A stretch of DNA of 24,333 bases from CAG-791 sp002449595 (GCA_946539855.1 CAMNHV010000025.1:1-24333); one strand, 5' to 3'. Positions 14,122-21,059 are shown, numbered from the stretch's first letter. The notes: generated by a model from the sequence alone, not told the origin. Numbers and translations: made by a program.

Positions 14122-15387
14122 ATGAGCAGAAACTGGAAGAGAACTCTGGCGGCTGCGACGGCTCTGCTGATGTCCTTGTGCCTTGCATTCGGCAGCGGCA
14201 TGACGGCATCACAGGTTAATGCGGCCAAGGATACGTATGAAGATGCGGGCTACTATGAGATGTCGTACATCGTGGTCGCCGACGAGGAGATGGATGCCGA
14301 GATGCTCGCGTCGTACGGGCTGAAGGCAGGCCTGGTGCTTGATGAGGACGGGACGGGCTTCCTGTTCCTGGCGGATGATATCACCGAGCTCACCTGGGCG
14401 GACGGCTGGATCGAGTCGGAAGGCGAGACCGTCGAGTACGCGATGCGCAGAGGCACGCTGATCATGGAAGAGGAAGACGACGGCGAGCATGTCCGCATGG
14501 AGTTCGTGCTGAGCGACGATCCCGCGCCGACGAGGGAGGAGCTTGCGGGATCCGGATTCGGAGCCGGCGGAGGATTCGACATTGACGAGTATGACACCGA
14601 GGATGTCATCGTGGTCAGCAGCGTCGAGGAGCTGATGGAAGCAATCGACGACTACAGGACGGTCATCTTAAAGCCCGGCACCTACAACATCACGGAATTC
14701 CTGAACGACTACGACCTGGAAGAGTGGGACTGGGAAGAGTATGAAGAGATCCAGGAAGATGAAGAAGCGGAGGAACTCGATTACGGCCTCTATTTTGAAA
14801 AGGTCTTTGACGGAGAGGGCCTCGTCATCAACAACGTCGACGGACTGACCCTGATCTCCGCGGATCCGAAGAAGCCGGCTGAGATCGTCTGCGAGCCCCG
14901 CTATGCGGAAGTCCTTAACTGCGTCGACTGCGACAATCTCACCATCGAGCACGTCATTCTCGGCCACACGGATGGCGAGGGCAGCTGCACGGGTGACGTC
15001 ATCGCCCTGCACGACTGCTGGAACACGCAGATCGTCGGATCGGAGCTGTACGGCTGCGGCGCTTATGCTTTCGAACTTGACGACTGCTACAGCATCGACG
15101 TGAAGGACTGCTACATCCACGACTGCACGTACGGCATCGCGACGATCGACGAGACGTACGACGTGAGCTTCTGCCACACCAGATTCGAGGACTGCAAGGA
15201 GTTCACGATGTTTGAGGTGTCGGACAGCGGCGTCGTATTCCTCGGCTGCAATTTCAAGAACCTGGACGGCGCGCTGATCTCGGCGGACAATGATTCGACC
15301 GTCAAGTTCGCAGCCTGCACTTTCGACAAGGATGCGAAGGCTTCTCTGGATGAAGTGGCCGGCGACAATATCAAGGTCATCGAGTGA
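14122..15387 (+). CDS. Secreted acidic right-handed beta-helix protein
   Basis: 421 residues. ATG 14122 follows AAAGGGAGG. The open frame extends upstream through the terminator and end of the permease gene, so the longer start is rejected. Signal peptide at 1-33 (KRTLAAATALLMSLCLAFGSG, cleavage near NAA). Residues ~35-150 form a beta-rich domain of repeated short strands ending in a DGTL-like turn (MRRGTLIMEEED). Residues ~170-421 carry beta-helix rungs with a Cys/Asp/Asn-rich pattern (NVDGLTLIS, NCVDCDNLTIEHV, LHDCWNTQIVGSELYGCGAYAFELDDC, VKDCYIHDC), as in NosD or pectate-lyase-like folds. The insert ~190-215 is strongly acidic. Substrate and activity are not identifiable. No wall anchor is seen, so it is probably released or loosely bound. 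Confidence 0.88.
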   Translation: MSRNWKRTLAAATALLMSLCLAFGSGMTASQVNAAKDTYEDAGYYEMSYIVVADEEMDAEMLASYGLKAGLVLDEDGTGFLFLADDITELTWADGWIESEGETVEYAMRRGTLIMEEEDDGEHVRMEFVLSDDPAPTREELAGSGFGAGGGFDIDEYDTEDVIVVSSVEELMEAIDDYRTVILKPGTYNITEFLNDYDLEEWDWEEYEEIQEDEEAEELDYGLYFEKVFDGEGLVINNVDGLTLISADPKKPAEIVCEPRYAEVLNCVDCDNLTIEHVILGHTDGEGSCTGDVIALHDCWNTQIVGSELYGCGAYAFELDDCYSIDVKDCYIHDCTYGIATIDETYDVSFCHTRFEDCKEFTMFEVSDSGVVFLGCNFKNLDGALISADNDSTVKFAACTFDKDAKASLDEVAGDNIKVIE

Positions 15388-15414
15388 TTTAAGAAGACTG
15401 TAATTCAGAATGAA

Positions 15415-15456
15415 AAAATGACCCGGCATGAGAAATATCTCATGCCGGGTCATTTT
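15415..15456. terminator. Bidirectional terminator between convergent genes
   Basis: A perfect 19-bp stem, 15415-15433 against 15438-15456 (core GACCCGGCATGAGA), has a four-base AATA loop. An A-run precedes it and a T-run ends it, so it can end both the plus-strand beta-helix gene and the minus-strand DUF1622 gene. The last two bases of the latter's stop codon fall within the stem. Confidence 0.93.
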
Positions 15457-15811
15457 ATTCTTCCTTGGCTTCGGCTTCCCGCTCTTTCAGCTCTTTCTTC
15501 TTGTTCCGGACTTCCCACCGTACTTCAAAGGCGAGCATTCCGCGGAGGATAATGATCGCGCCGAGCGCGATGTAATCGCTGTAGCCGCTCGCAGTCGCGG
15601 TCTTCAATACCTCGCCGCACATCAGGAACTCGAGGGAATCGGAGATGCCCTCCGCCAGCTCCAGCGGGTCTTCGTGATGCATGATCTCGTGGATCAGTGC
15701 TTTTCCCGCGACGAAGAGGAGATAGGCGACGCCGACGAGCTCAAGTGCCGTCGCGCCGAATTCGACGAGGTGTTCAAGGAACTCTTCAAGTAACAGCGTG
15801 ATATGTGACAT
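15455..15811 (-). CDS. DUF1622-like small membrane protein
   Basis: 118 residues from ATG 15811, preceded on its strand by CGGAGG; longer in-frame starts lack an SD. Three hydrophobic segments are visible: ATALELVGVAYLLFVAGKALI, a second around SDSLEFLMCGEVLKTA and a third IALGAIIILRGMLAF. The end is charged (NKKKELKEREAEAKEE). The layout LELVGVA ... LEFLMCGEVLKT ... IRGML resembles DUF1622 (PF07784); this is a by-eye match. Function is unknown. It lies 91 bases downstream of the LacI gene in the same direction and may share its transcript. Confidence 0.75.
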   Translation of the reverse strand: MSHITLLLEEFLEHLVEFGATALELVGVAYLLFVAGKALIHEIMHHEDPLELAEGISDSLEFLMCGEVLKTATASGYSDYIALGAIIILRGMLAFEVRWEVRNKKKELKEREAEAKEE

Positions 15812-15902
15812 ACCGGCCTCCGGTCCGGGGCGGGCCTTGGAGGCGGGCTCCGGAGATGCAGTTCTATGAGTTTGCGGATACAAATACCAGTATATCGTTA
15901 AT

Positions 15903-16919
15903 TTATGCTTTTCGCACGCTCTCTCTCTCAACGAGCCTCGTGTCGAGCTGGATCTTGCAGATCTCGCACTCGGGGTGCCGGATCCGCTCGATGAGCCGCT
16001 TGACCGCCGTCGCGCCGAGCCCGCGCTTGCGCACGTTCATCGTGGAGAGCGGAGGCACCATGATGTCGCACAGCGGCATGTTGTCGAAGCCGATGATCGA
16101 GACGTCTTCCGGCAGATGGTATCCGGAGTCGTGAAAAGCTTTCATCGCCGCGGCCGCAATAATGTCGTTATCCGCGAAGTACGCGTCCGGGAGCTCGGGC
16201 TTTCCGCGCAGGAATTCCATCATCTCGAGGTAGCCTTCCTCCGAAGTCGGCGTCACGTCGTGGATGAAGCGGCTGGACTGCGCTTCAGCGCCCGCTTCGC
16301 TGAGCGCGGCGTAGTAGCCGTAGGCCCGCTCGGTGAAGTTGCGGATCGGCGCCGCGGAGCGCAGGTGGCCGATCGTGTGATGTCCGCTGTCGAGGAGATG
16401 CCGCACGGCGTCGTAGGCGCCCTGGAAGTTGTTGATCAGGACGCAGTCGTATCTGATGCCGGTGAAGCAGCTGTCGAGCACGACGATGGGGATGTTCACG
16501 TCGTCGAACCAGCGGAAGTCATCCTTTTCCATCTCGGTCGCCATGATGAGGATGCCGCTGCAGCCGTGGGAGAGGATCTGCCGGATCTGCGTCCGGATGT
16601 CCATCGTCTCATATATATAAGAAATATTCAGGATGCAGTTGTTCGCGGCGCACTCCCGCGTGATGCCTTCCGTCACCTGGGAGAAGAAGGGCGTGTCGCG
16701 CATGACCTTGCCGTGCTTTCTCCAGTAGATGAGCTGGAACGAGTGCTGCGTCGCCTCGAACACGCCCGCACGCTTTTCGTCGAAGCCGTGTTCCTTGGCC
16801 GCCTGCAGGATCAGTTCCCGCGTCTCTTTGCTGATGCCGGGTTTATTGTTGAGCACCATCGAGACGGTCGCCGGGGAGACGCCGAGCTGGCGCGCGAGTT
16901 CTTTTGAAGAGATGTTCAC
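15903..16919 (-). CDS. LacI-family transcriptional regulator
   Basis: 338 residues from a GTG start at 16919, preceded by AGGAGG at good spacing. Residues 1-50 are the LacI helix-turn-helix and hinge (SSKELARQLGVSPATVSMVLNNKPGISKET). Residues ~60-338 are the effector-binding periplasmic-binding-protein fold: FFSQVTEGI, CSGILIMATE, PIVVLDSCF, HTIGHLRS, PDAYFADNDIIAAAAMKAF, DVSIIGFDNMPLCDIMVPPLSTM. It is divergent from the isomerase/transketolase operon and is the evident candidate repressor. Two similar operator candidates lie at its own promoter and behind the operon promoter. The effector is presumably the sugar or an intermediate of the pathway. Confidence 0.95.
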   Translation of the reverse strand: MNISSKELARQLGVSPATVSMVLNNKPGISKETRELILQAAKEHGFDEKRAGVFEATQHSFQLIYWRKHGKVMRDTPFFSQVTEGITRECAANNCILNISYIYETMDIRTQIRQILSHGCSGILIMATEMEKDDFRWFDDVNIPIVVLDSCFTGIRYDCVLINNFQGAYDAVRHLLDSGHHTIGHLRSAAPIRNFTERAYGYYAALSEAGAEAQSSRFIHDVTPTSEEGYLEMMEFLRGKPELPDAYFADNDIIAAAAMKAFHDSGYHLPEDVSIIGFDNMPLCDIMVPPLSTMNVRKRGLGATAVKRLIERIRHPECEICKIQLDTRLVERESVRKA

Positions 16920-17017
16920 GGGTCGTCCTCCTGTCCCTGCCGGCAGCGATGATACGAGAGCGGCGGGGAAATCCTTTTCTTAAATGTGAATTGAAATCAA
17001 GTGAAGTAATTGAATAA

Positions 17018-17032
17018 TTTAATCCGGTTAAG
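17018..17032. promoter_or_regulatory. Operator candidate O1 at the lacI-type gene promoter
   Basis: TTTAATCCGGTTAAG has 6-3-6 half sites and is embedded in the 13-mer TGAATAATTTAAT (17011-17023), which recurs exactly at 17173-17185. O1 covers the expected transcription start of the minus-strand regulator gene, so binding would autorepress it. Confidence 0.55.
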
Positions 17033-17035
17033 TGA

Positions 17036-17064
17036 AATATAGCATGACCGCAGCCTGAAAGCAA
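17036..17064 (-). promoter_or_regulatory. Candidate sigma-A promoter of the LacI gene
   Basis: Read on the minus strand: TTGCTT (17064-17059), a 17-base spacer, TATATT (17041-17036). The expected start is near 17029, about 110 bases before the GTG codon. Confidence 0.6.
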
Positions 17065-17118
17065 GAAGAAATGGGAAAAATAGAGTTGAACGATTCATAT
17101 TATTTTTAAAAGAAGGTA

Positions 17119-17146
17119 TTGACATCGCAGAGATAATCGGTAAAAT
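17119..17146 (+). promoter_or_regulatory. Candidate sigma-A promoter of the isomerase/transketolase operon
   Basis: Perfect -35 TTGACA (17119-17124), 16-base spacer and TAAAAT -10 (17141-17146). The expected transcription start is near 17153, followed by an AT-rich leader with operator O2 at about +28 to +42. A strong promoter with a downstream operator suits repression by the divergent LacI regulator. Confidence 0.75.
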
Positions 17147-17179
17147 TAAATTAAATTTGCTGAATCGCTAACTGAATAA

Positions 17180-17194
17180 TTTAATAACATTAAA
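17180..17194. promoter_or_regulatory. Operator candidate O2 downstream of the operon promoter
   Basis: TTTAATAACATTAAA is a perfect palindrome of 6-bp arms around AAC. Its left flank TGAATAATTTAAT (17173-17185) is identical to that of O1. The centre-to-centre distance to O1 is 162 bp. It lacks the central CG usual for LacI-family operators, which weakens the assignment. Confidence 0.55.
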
Positions 17195-17252
17195 CAGAGT
17201 TAAGAAGGGCAATTAACACAATACTCGACATCAGCAGTGGAAGGAGAATGAA

Positions 17253-18671
17253 ATGGGGAAAATCGTGATTGGCTTTGCACCGACCAGACGCAGCATCTTC
17301 AGCGCGCCGGACGCGATCAAGTACGCGAACCTGACGCGGGAACGCCTGAATGAACTGGGCATCGACTACGTCGACATCAAGGACATCAATGAAGACGGAC
17401 TGCTCTATGACGACGAGGGCAGGATCAAGATCGCGGAGCGCTTCAAGGCGGCCGGCGTCGACGGCCTGTTCTTCCCGCACGCGAACTTCGGCACAGAATA
17501 TGAAGTCGCCCGCCTCGCGAAGGAACTGAACGTTCCCGTTCTCCTGTGGGGACCGCGCGATGAGAGGCCCGAGCCGAACGGCATGCGCCTGCGCGACTCC
17601 CAGTGCGGCCTGTTTGCGACCGGCAAGGTCCTTCGCCGCTTCCGCATTCCTTTTACCTATATGACGAACTGCCGCCTCACGGATCCGGAGTTCGAGCGCG
17701 GCCTGCGTGATTTCATCGCGGTCTGCAACGTCGTGAAGACGTTCCGCGCGACGCGCATCCTGCAGATCGGCCCCCGCCCGTTCGATTTCTGGAGCACGAT
17801 GTGCAACGAGGGCGAGCTGCTTGAGAAGTTCAATATCCAGCTTTCTCCGATCCCGATGCCAGAGCTGACCGAAGAGATGAAGAAGGTCAAGGCCGAGGGC
17901 GAAGAGGTCGCGAAGGTCGTCCAGTACTGCCGCGAGAATTTCATCCTGCAGTGCAATGACGAGAATCTTGAGAACGTCGCCGCCCTGAAGGTCGCGATGA
18001 GAAACCTCGCGACGAAGTACGGCTGCAACGCGATCGCGATCCAGTGCTGGAACGCGCTGCAGGGCGAGATCGGCATCATGCCCTGCGCAGCGAATGCCCT
18101 CCTGAATGAAGAAGGCCTGCCGGTCGTCTGCGAGACCGACATCCACGGCGCGATCACACAGCTGATGGTCGAGGCCGCCGGCATGGACCGCCCGTCCATG
18201 TTCTCCGACTGGACCGTGCGCCATCCCGACAACGAGAACGGCGAGCTCCTGCAGCACTGCGGCCCCTGGCCGATCTCCGTCGCCGGCGAAAAGCCCACGA
18301 TCTGCGTCCCGGTCGCGTTCAAGCACAACGGCGCGGTCTCCGCGGAAGCGAAGCACGGCCCGATGACGCTGGCCCGCTTCGACGGCGATAACGGCGAATA
18401 CTCTCTGCTGCTCGGCCACGCGAAGGGCATCGAGGGACCTTACACGAAGGGCACTTACGTCTGGGTCGAAGTCGCGAACCTGAAGAGGCTCGAGGCGAAG
18501 GTCGTCGAGGGACCTTACATCCACCACTGCGTCGCGATCCACGGCGACGTCGTCCCGGTCCTGTACGAAGCATGCAAGTACATCGGGATCAAGCCGGACC
18601 TCTACGATCCGATCGAGGACAAGGTCAAGGCGTACCTGCACGGCGAAGAAGTCGTGTTCGACGAAGTCTGA
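17253..18671 (+). CDS. L-fucose/L-arabinose isomerase superfamily protein (FucI-like)
   Basis: 472 residues, SD GGAAGGAG. It aligns by motif with the FucI/AraA superfamily (COG2407 type), shorter than E. coli FucI (~590). E272 (LQGEIGIMPC) and D296 (CETDIHGA) are 24 residues apart, the same spacing as the Mn-binding E337/D361 of E. coli FucI, and C-terminal His424/425/430 (YIHHCVAIHGD) can supply the third ligand. N-terminal GKIVIGFAPTRRSIF and FFPHANFGTE fit the N1 domain. Expected activity is metal-dependent aldose-ketose isomerisation of an unphosphorylated sugar in the cytoplasm. The substrate is unknown: the pocket segment HCGPWPISVAG is not one I can assign. First gene of a LacI-controlled operon with two transketolase subunits. 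Confidence 0.9.
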   Translation: MGKIVIGFAPTRRSIFSAPDAIKYANLTRERLNELGIDYVDIKDINEDGLLYDDEGRIKIAERFKAAGVDGLFFPHANFGTEYEVARLAKELNVPVLLWGPRDERPEPNGMRLRDSQCGLFATGKVLRRFRIPFTYMTNCRLTDPEFERGLRDFIAVCNVVKTFRATRILQIGPRPFDFWSTMCNEGELLEKFNIQLSPIPMPELTEEMKKVKAEGEEVAKVVQYCRENFILQCNDENLENVAALKVAMRNLATKYGCNAIAIQCWNALQGEIGIMPCAANALLNEEGLPVVCETDIHGAITQLMVEAAGMDRPSMFSDWTVRHPDNENGELLQHCGPWPISVAGEKPTICVPVAFKHNGAVSAEAKHGPMTLARFDGDNGEYSLLLGHAKGIEGPYTKGTYVWVEVANLKRLEAKVVEGPYIHHCVAIHGDVVPVLYEACKYIGIKPDLYDPIEDKVKAYLHGEEVVFDEV

Positions 18672-18688
18672 TCAGATACTGGCGCGCA

Positions 18689-18729
18689 CCGTCTCCGCTA
18701 TGCGAAGCGCCGCGGAGACGGAGGCGCTT
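18689..18729 (+). promoter_or_regulatory. Alternative hairpins between isomerase and transketolase genes
   Basis: CCGTCTCCGC (18689-18698) pairs perfectly with GCGGAGACGG (18712-18721). The overlapping AAGCGCC (18705-18711) can instead pair with GGCGCTT (18723-18729). The two stems exclude each other. Further GC-rich inverted sequence follows up to 18770. No T-run is present, so regulation, if any, would be by message stability or translation. Confidence 0.5.
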
Positions 18730-18787
18730 AGAAGGCTCCGGGAGAGAGTTCCCCGGGCTGCCGGGCGCTTCGGAATAGGTGGATCAA

Positions 18788-19621
18788 ATGAATGAACTGA
18801 AAGCAAAAGCATATGATCTCCGGCAGGACACGCTGGACATCATCATGGCGGGCGGCGGCGGACACATCGGCGGCGACATGAGCGTCATGGAGACGATGGT
18901 CGCGCTGTACTACTGCCAGATGAACATCTCCCCGGAGAACATGGATGACCCGGACCGCGACCGGTTCGTCATGAGCAAGGGCCACTGCATGGAGACCTAC
19001 TACGCGGTCCTGTGCGACAGAGGGTTCCTCGACCTTGAGGACGTGAAGGCACGCTTTTCCAAATTCGGATCTCCTTACATCGGCCATCCGAACAACAAGC
19101 TGCCCGGCATCGAGATGAACTCCGGTTCGCTCGGCCACGGCCTGCCGGTCAGCGTCGGCATGGCGCTCGCGGGCAAGATGGACGGCAGGGACTACCGCGT
19201 CTACACCGTCATGGGCGACGGTGAGCTCGCCGAGGGCTCGGTCTGGGAGGGCTTCATGTCCGGCAGCATGTACAAGCTGGACAACCTCTGCGCAGTCATC
19301 GACCGCAACCATCTGCAGATCTCCGGCAACACCGAGGACGTGATGGCGCACGGGGATCTCGCGGCGCGCATCCGAAGCTTCGGCTGGAACGTCATCGTCG
19401 TCAAGGACGGCAACGACCTCGATCAGCTGAATGCGGCTTTTGACGAGGCGAAGACCGTGAAGGGCAGGCCCACCTGCGTGATCGCGGAGACCGTGAAGGG
19501 CTGCGGCAGCGCGGTGATGGAGAACAAGGCGCCCTGGCATCACAAGGTGCCGACGGCGGAAGAGTACAAACAGATCAAGGCGGATTTCGCGGCGAGGAAG
19601 GAGGCACTGATCAATGAATAA
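18788..19621 (+). CDS. Transketolase, N-terminal subunit (thiamine pyrophosphate-binding)
   Basis: 277 residues from ATG 18788, preceded by AGGTGG; an in-frame GTG at 18779 would overlap that SD. This is the pyrophosphate-binding half of a two-subunit transketolase: H26 in GGHIGGD, H66 in SKGH, H100 in IGHPNNKLPG, H117 in LGHGLPVSVGMAL, and the thiamine motif GDGELAEG...IDRNHLQ (143-176). GGHIGG replaces the usual SGHPGG, a change next to a catalytic His. It transfers a two-carbon ketol unit from a ketose donor together with the next gene product. Bacterial split transketolases include ones with unusual donors (AptA/AptB, apulose 4-phosphate; SqwG/SqwH, 6-deoxy-6-sulfofructose). Substrate here is unassigned. 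Confidence 0.93.
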   Translation: MNELKAKAYDLRQDTLDIIMAGGGGHIGGDMSVMETMVALYYCQMNISPENMDDPDRDRFVMSKGHCMETYYAVLCDRGFLDLEDVKARFSKFGSPYIGHPNNKLPGIEMNSGSLGHGLPVSVGMALAGKMDGRDYRVYTVMGDGELAEGSVWEGFMSGSMYKLDNLCAVIDRNHLQISGNTEDVMAHGDLAARIRSFGWNVIVVKDGNDLDQLNAAFDEAKTVKGRPTCVIAETVKGCGSAVMENKAPWHHKVPTAEEYKQIKADFAARKEALINE

Positions 19622-20555
19622 GATTCCCAACAGACAGGCCATCTGCGAGGTTTTGATGAAAGAGGCTGCGGACGACAAGAACATTGTCGTTCTGTGCAGC
19701 GATTCCCGCGGATCCGGATCGATGACGCCTTTCTTCAACGAGTTCCCAGAGCAGGCCGTCGAGGTCGGCATCGCGGAGCAGGATCTGGTCAGCATTTCGG
19801 CCGGACTTGCGAAGTGCGGGAAAAAGGCTTTTGCCGTCTCTCCCGCGAGCTTCCTGTCCACAAGAAGCTATGAGCAGGCGAAGGTCGACTGCGCGTACTC
19901 CAACACGAACGTCACGCTGATCGGCATCAGCGGCGGCGTCAGCTACGGCGCGCTCGGCATGAGCCACCACTCCGCACAGGACATCGCCGGCATGAGCGCG
20001 ATCCCGAACATGCGCGTCTACCTGCCGAGCGACCGGTTCCAGACGGCGAAGCTCATCGAGGCGCTCCTGCAGGATGAAAAGCCGGCTTACATCCGCGTCG
20101 GCAGAAACGCGGTCGAAGATATCTACACCGAGGATGACTGCCCGTTCGAGATGGACAAGGCGACGGTCATCGGCGACGCGGACGAGGCACAGGTCGCGAT
20201 CGTCGCGACCGGCGAGCTGGTCCAGTACGCAGTGAAGGCACAGAAGCTCCTCGCGGAGGAAGGCGTGAAGGCGGTCGTCGTCGACATGTACTGCGTGAAG
20301 CCGCTCGACAAGGAGATCCTTGAGAAGCTCGCGGCGAACCCGAACATCAAGGGCTTCGTCACGGCGGAAGAGCACTCGCCCTTCGGCGGCCTCGGCTCGA
20401 TGGTCGCGCAGGTCGTCTCCGCTTCGAACCCGAAGAAGGTCCTGGAGCTCGCGCTCCCGGATGCGCCCGTCATCACCGGCACTTCTCCCGAAGTCTTCAA
20501 GTACTACGAGATGGACAGCGAGGGCATTGCGAAGAAGGCGAAAGAGCTGCTGTAA
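19614..20555 (+). CDS. Transketolase, C-terminal subunit
   Basis: 313 residues, starting inside the end of the N-subunit gene (ATGAATAA, eight-base overlap), so the two are translated together. It has the pyrimidine-binding domain with the cofactor-activating E55 in VGIAEQDLVSISAG, FLSTRSYEQ, and a His pair in GMSHHSAQDIAGMSAIPNM, then the transketolase C-terminal domain (VAIVATGELVQYAVKAQKLL, VVVDMYCVKPLD, VTAEEHSPFGGLGSMVAQVV, VITGTSPEVFKYYEMD). It completes the active site with the preceding subunit. A terminator closes the operon 50 bases downstream. It could be an ordinary transketolase, but the LacI control and the isomerase neighbour argue for a dedicated catabolic enzyme. Confidence 0.94.
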   Translation: MNKIPNRQAICEVLMKEAADDKNIVVLCSDSRGSGSMTPFFNEFPEQAVEVGIAEQDLVSISAGLAKCGKKAFAVSPASFLSTRSYEQAKVDCAYSNTNVTLIGISGGVSYGALGMSHHSAQDIAGMSAIPNMRVYLPSDRFQTAKLIEALLQDEKPAYIRVGRNAVEDIYTEDDCPFEMDKATVIGDADEAQVAIVATGELVQYAVKAQKLLAEEGVKAVVVDMYCVKPLDKEILEKLAANPNIKGFVTAEEHSPFGGLGSMVAQVVSASNPKKVLELALPDAPVITGTSPEVFKYYEMDSEGIAKKAKELL

Positions 20556-20604
20556 TGCGGCGGAAAGATACTATACGAAACTGAGACATCAGATAAAGCT
20601 TGGG

Positions 20605-20633
20605 AAATTGCGGTCGGAGACGGCCGCAATTTT
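20605..20633 (+). terminator. Intrinsic terminator of the isomerase/transketolase operon
   Basis: AAATTGCGGTC (20605-20615) and GGCCGCAATTT (20622-20632) form an 11-bp stem with one G-T pair and a six-base loop, ending in a short T-run (TTTT). The next promoter begins only three bases later. Confidence 0.85.
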
Positions 20634-20635
20634 CG

Positions 20636-20664
20636 TTGCGGAGAATAGAGTGGAATTCTATAAT
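20636..20664 (+). promoter_or_regulatory. Sigma-A promoter upstream of the small-protein/phosphoglucomutase genes
   Basis: TTGCGG (20636-20641), 17-base spacer and consensus TATAAT (20659-20664). The expected start is near 20671, only about ten bases before the ATG of a 30-codon ORF and some 135 bases before the next gene. Confidence 0.75.
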
Positions 20665-20680
20665 TTTTATTAGGTGGGCC

Positions 20681-20773
20681 ATGTGTCGGAAGGAAGAGCA
20701 CGTGTGTCGGAAGGAATACTTCGAGTACTGTACGATGATGTGGGGGAACACCGAAGTATTTCATTTTAAATAG
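20681..20773 (+). CDS. 30-residue Cys-containing ORF with an in-frame 7-codon repeat
   Basis: ATG 20681 follows AGGTGGG closely and opens 30 codons to TAG at 20771. The peptide holds three Cys (2, 9, 17), Trp, and repeated CRKE at residues 2-5 and 9-12. At DNA level GTGTCGGAAGGAA recurs at 20683 and 20704, an exact 21-bp period that keeps the frame. It is the first possible reading frame after a strong promoter. It may be a small protein or a leader peptide for the downstream gene. I do not recognise a family. Confidence 0.4.
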   Translation: MCRKEEHVCRKEYFEYCTMMWGNTEVFHFK

Positions 20774-20808
20774 GGGATTTTGACACAGAGTATCCGGGGA
20801 GAAAGCAG

Positions 20809-21030
20809 ATGGAAGAAAACAATAACACAGAAGGAAACAGGCGCCCTGGCAATGTGCTCCAGGTTCTGGTCGCAGTGTATCTTCTCTATACGTCCTGGAG
20901 CCTGATGGACGCGGCTGCAGCGACGCAGGGGAAGGAACGCCTCCTTATTATCCTGGCGATCGTGCTGTTTGTGGTGTGCGGTCTTTTGCTTCTGGTGAAA
21001 AATGTGATAGCCACGATACGGAAGAAATAG
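20809..21030 (+). CDS. Small two-TM membrane protein, unknown function
   Basis: 73 residues, SD GGGGAG upstream. A polar N-terminus (MEENNNTEGNRRP) is followed by two hydrophobic helices, ~16-36 (LQVLVAVYLLYTSWSLMDA) and ~45-64 (LLIILAIVLFVVCGLLLLV), joined by a short polar loop with TQGKER, and a basic tail IRKK. By the positive-inside rule both ends face the cytoplasm. No family recognised; small hypothetical membrane proteins of this kind occur widely in Lachnospiraceae. It shares the promoter and leader at 20636-20808. A separate promoter for the next gene starts right after its stop. Confidence 0.75.
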   Translation: MEENNNTEGNRRPGNVLQVLVAVYLLYTSWSLMDAAAATQGKERLLIILAIVLFVVCGLLLLVKNVIATIRKK

Positions 21031-21059
21031 TTGCCTGCTATGCAGCCTGATTCTATAGA
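21031..21059 (+). promoter_or_regulatory. Candidate promoter of the phosphoglucomutase gene
   Basis: TTGCCT (21031-21036), 17-base spacer and TATAGA (21054-21059). The -35 begins on the base after the stop codon of the small membrane protein gene. The predicted leader is about 70 bases. Confidence 0.5.

Noticed and set aside
15975..16907. Plus-strand 310-codon frame opposite the LacI gene
   Set aside because: Antisense shadow of a textbook LacI regulator with HTH and effector domain.
17190..18641. Minus-strand 483-codon frame opposite the isomerase
   Set aside because: Val/Arg/Asp-rich shadow product; the plus-strand frame has SD, metal-ligand spacing and operon context.
20779..20784. TTGACA just before the small membrane protein gene
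   Set aside because: A -10 at 17-base spacing would fall at the start codon, and none is seen; a much better promoter lies at 20636-20664.
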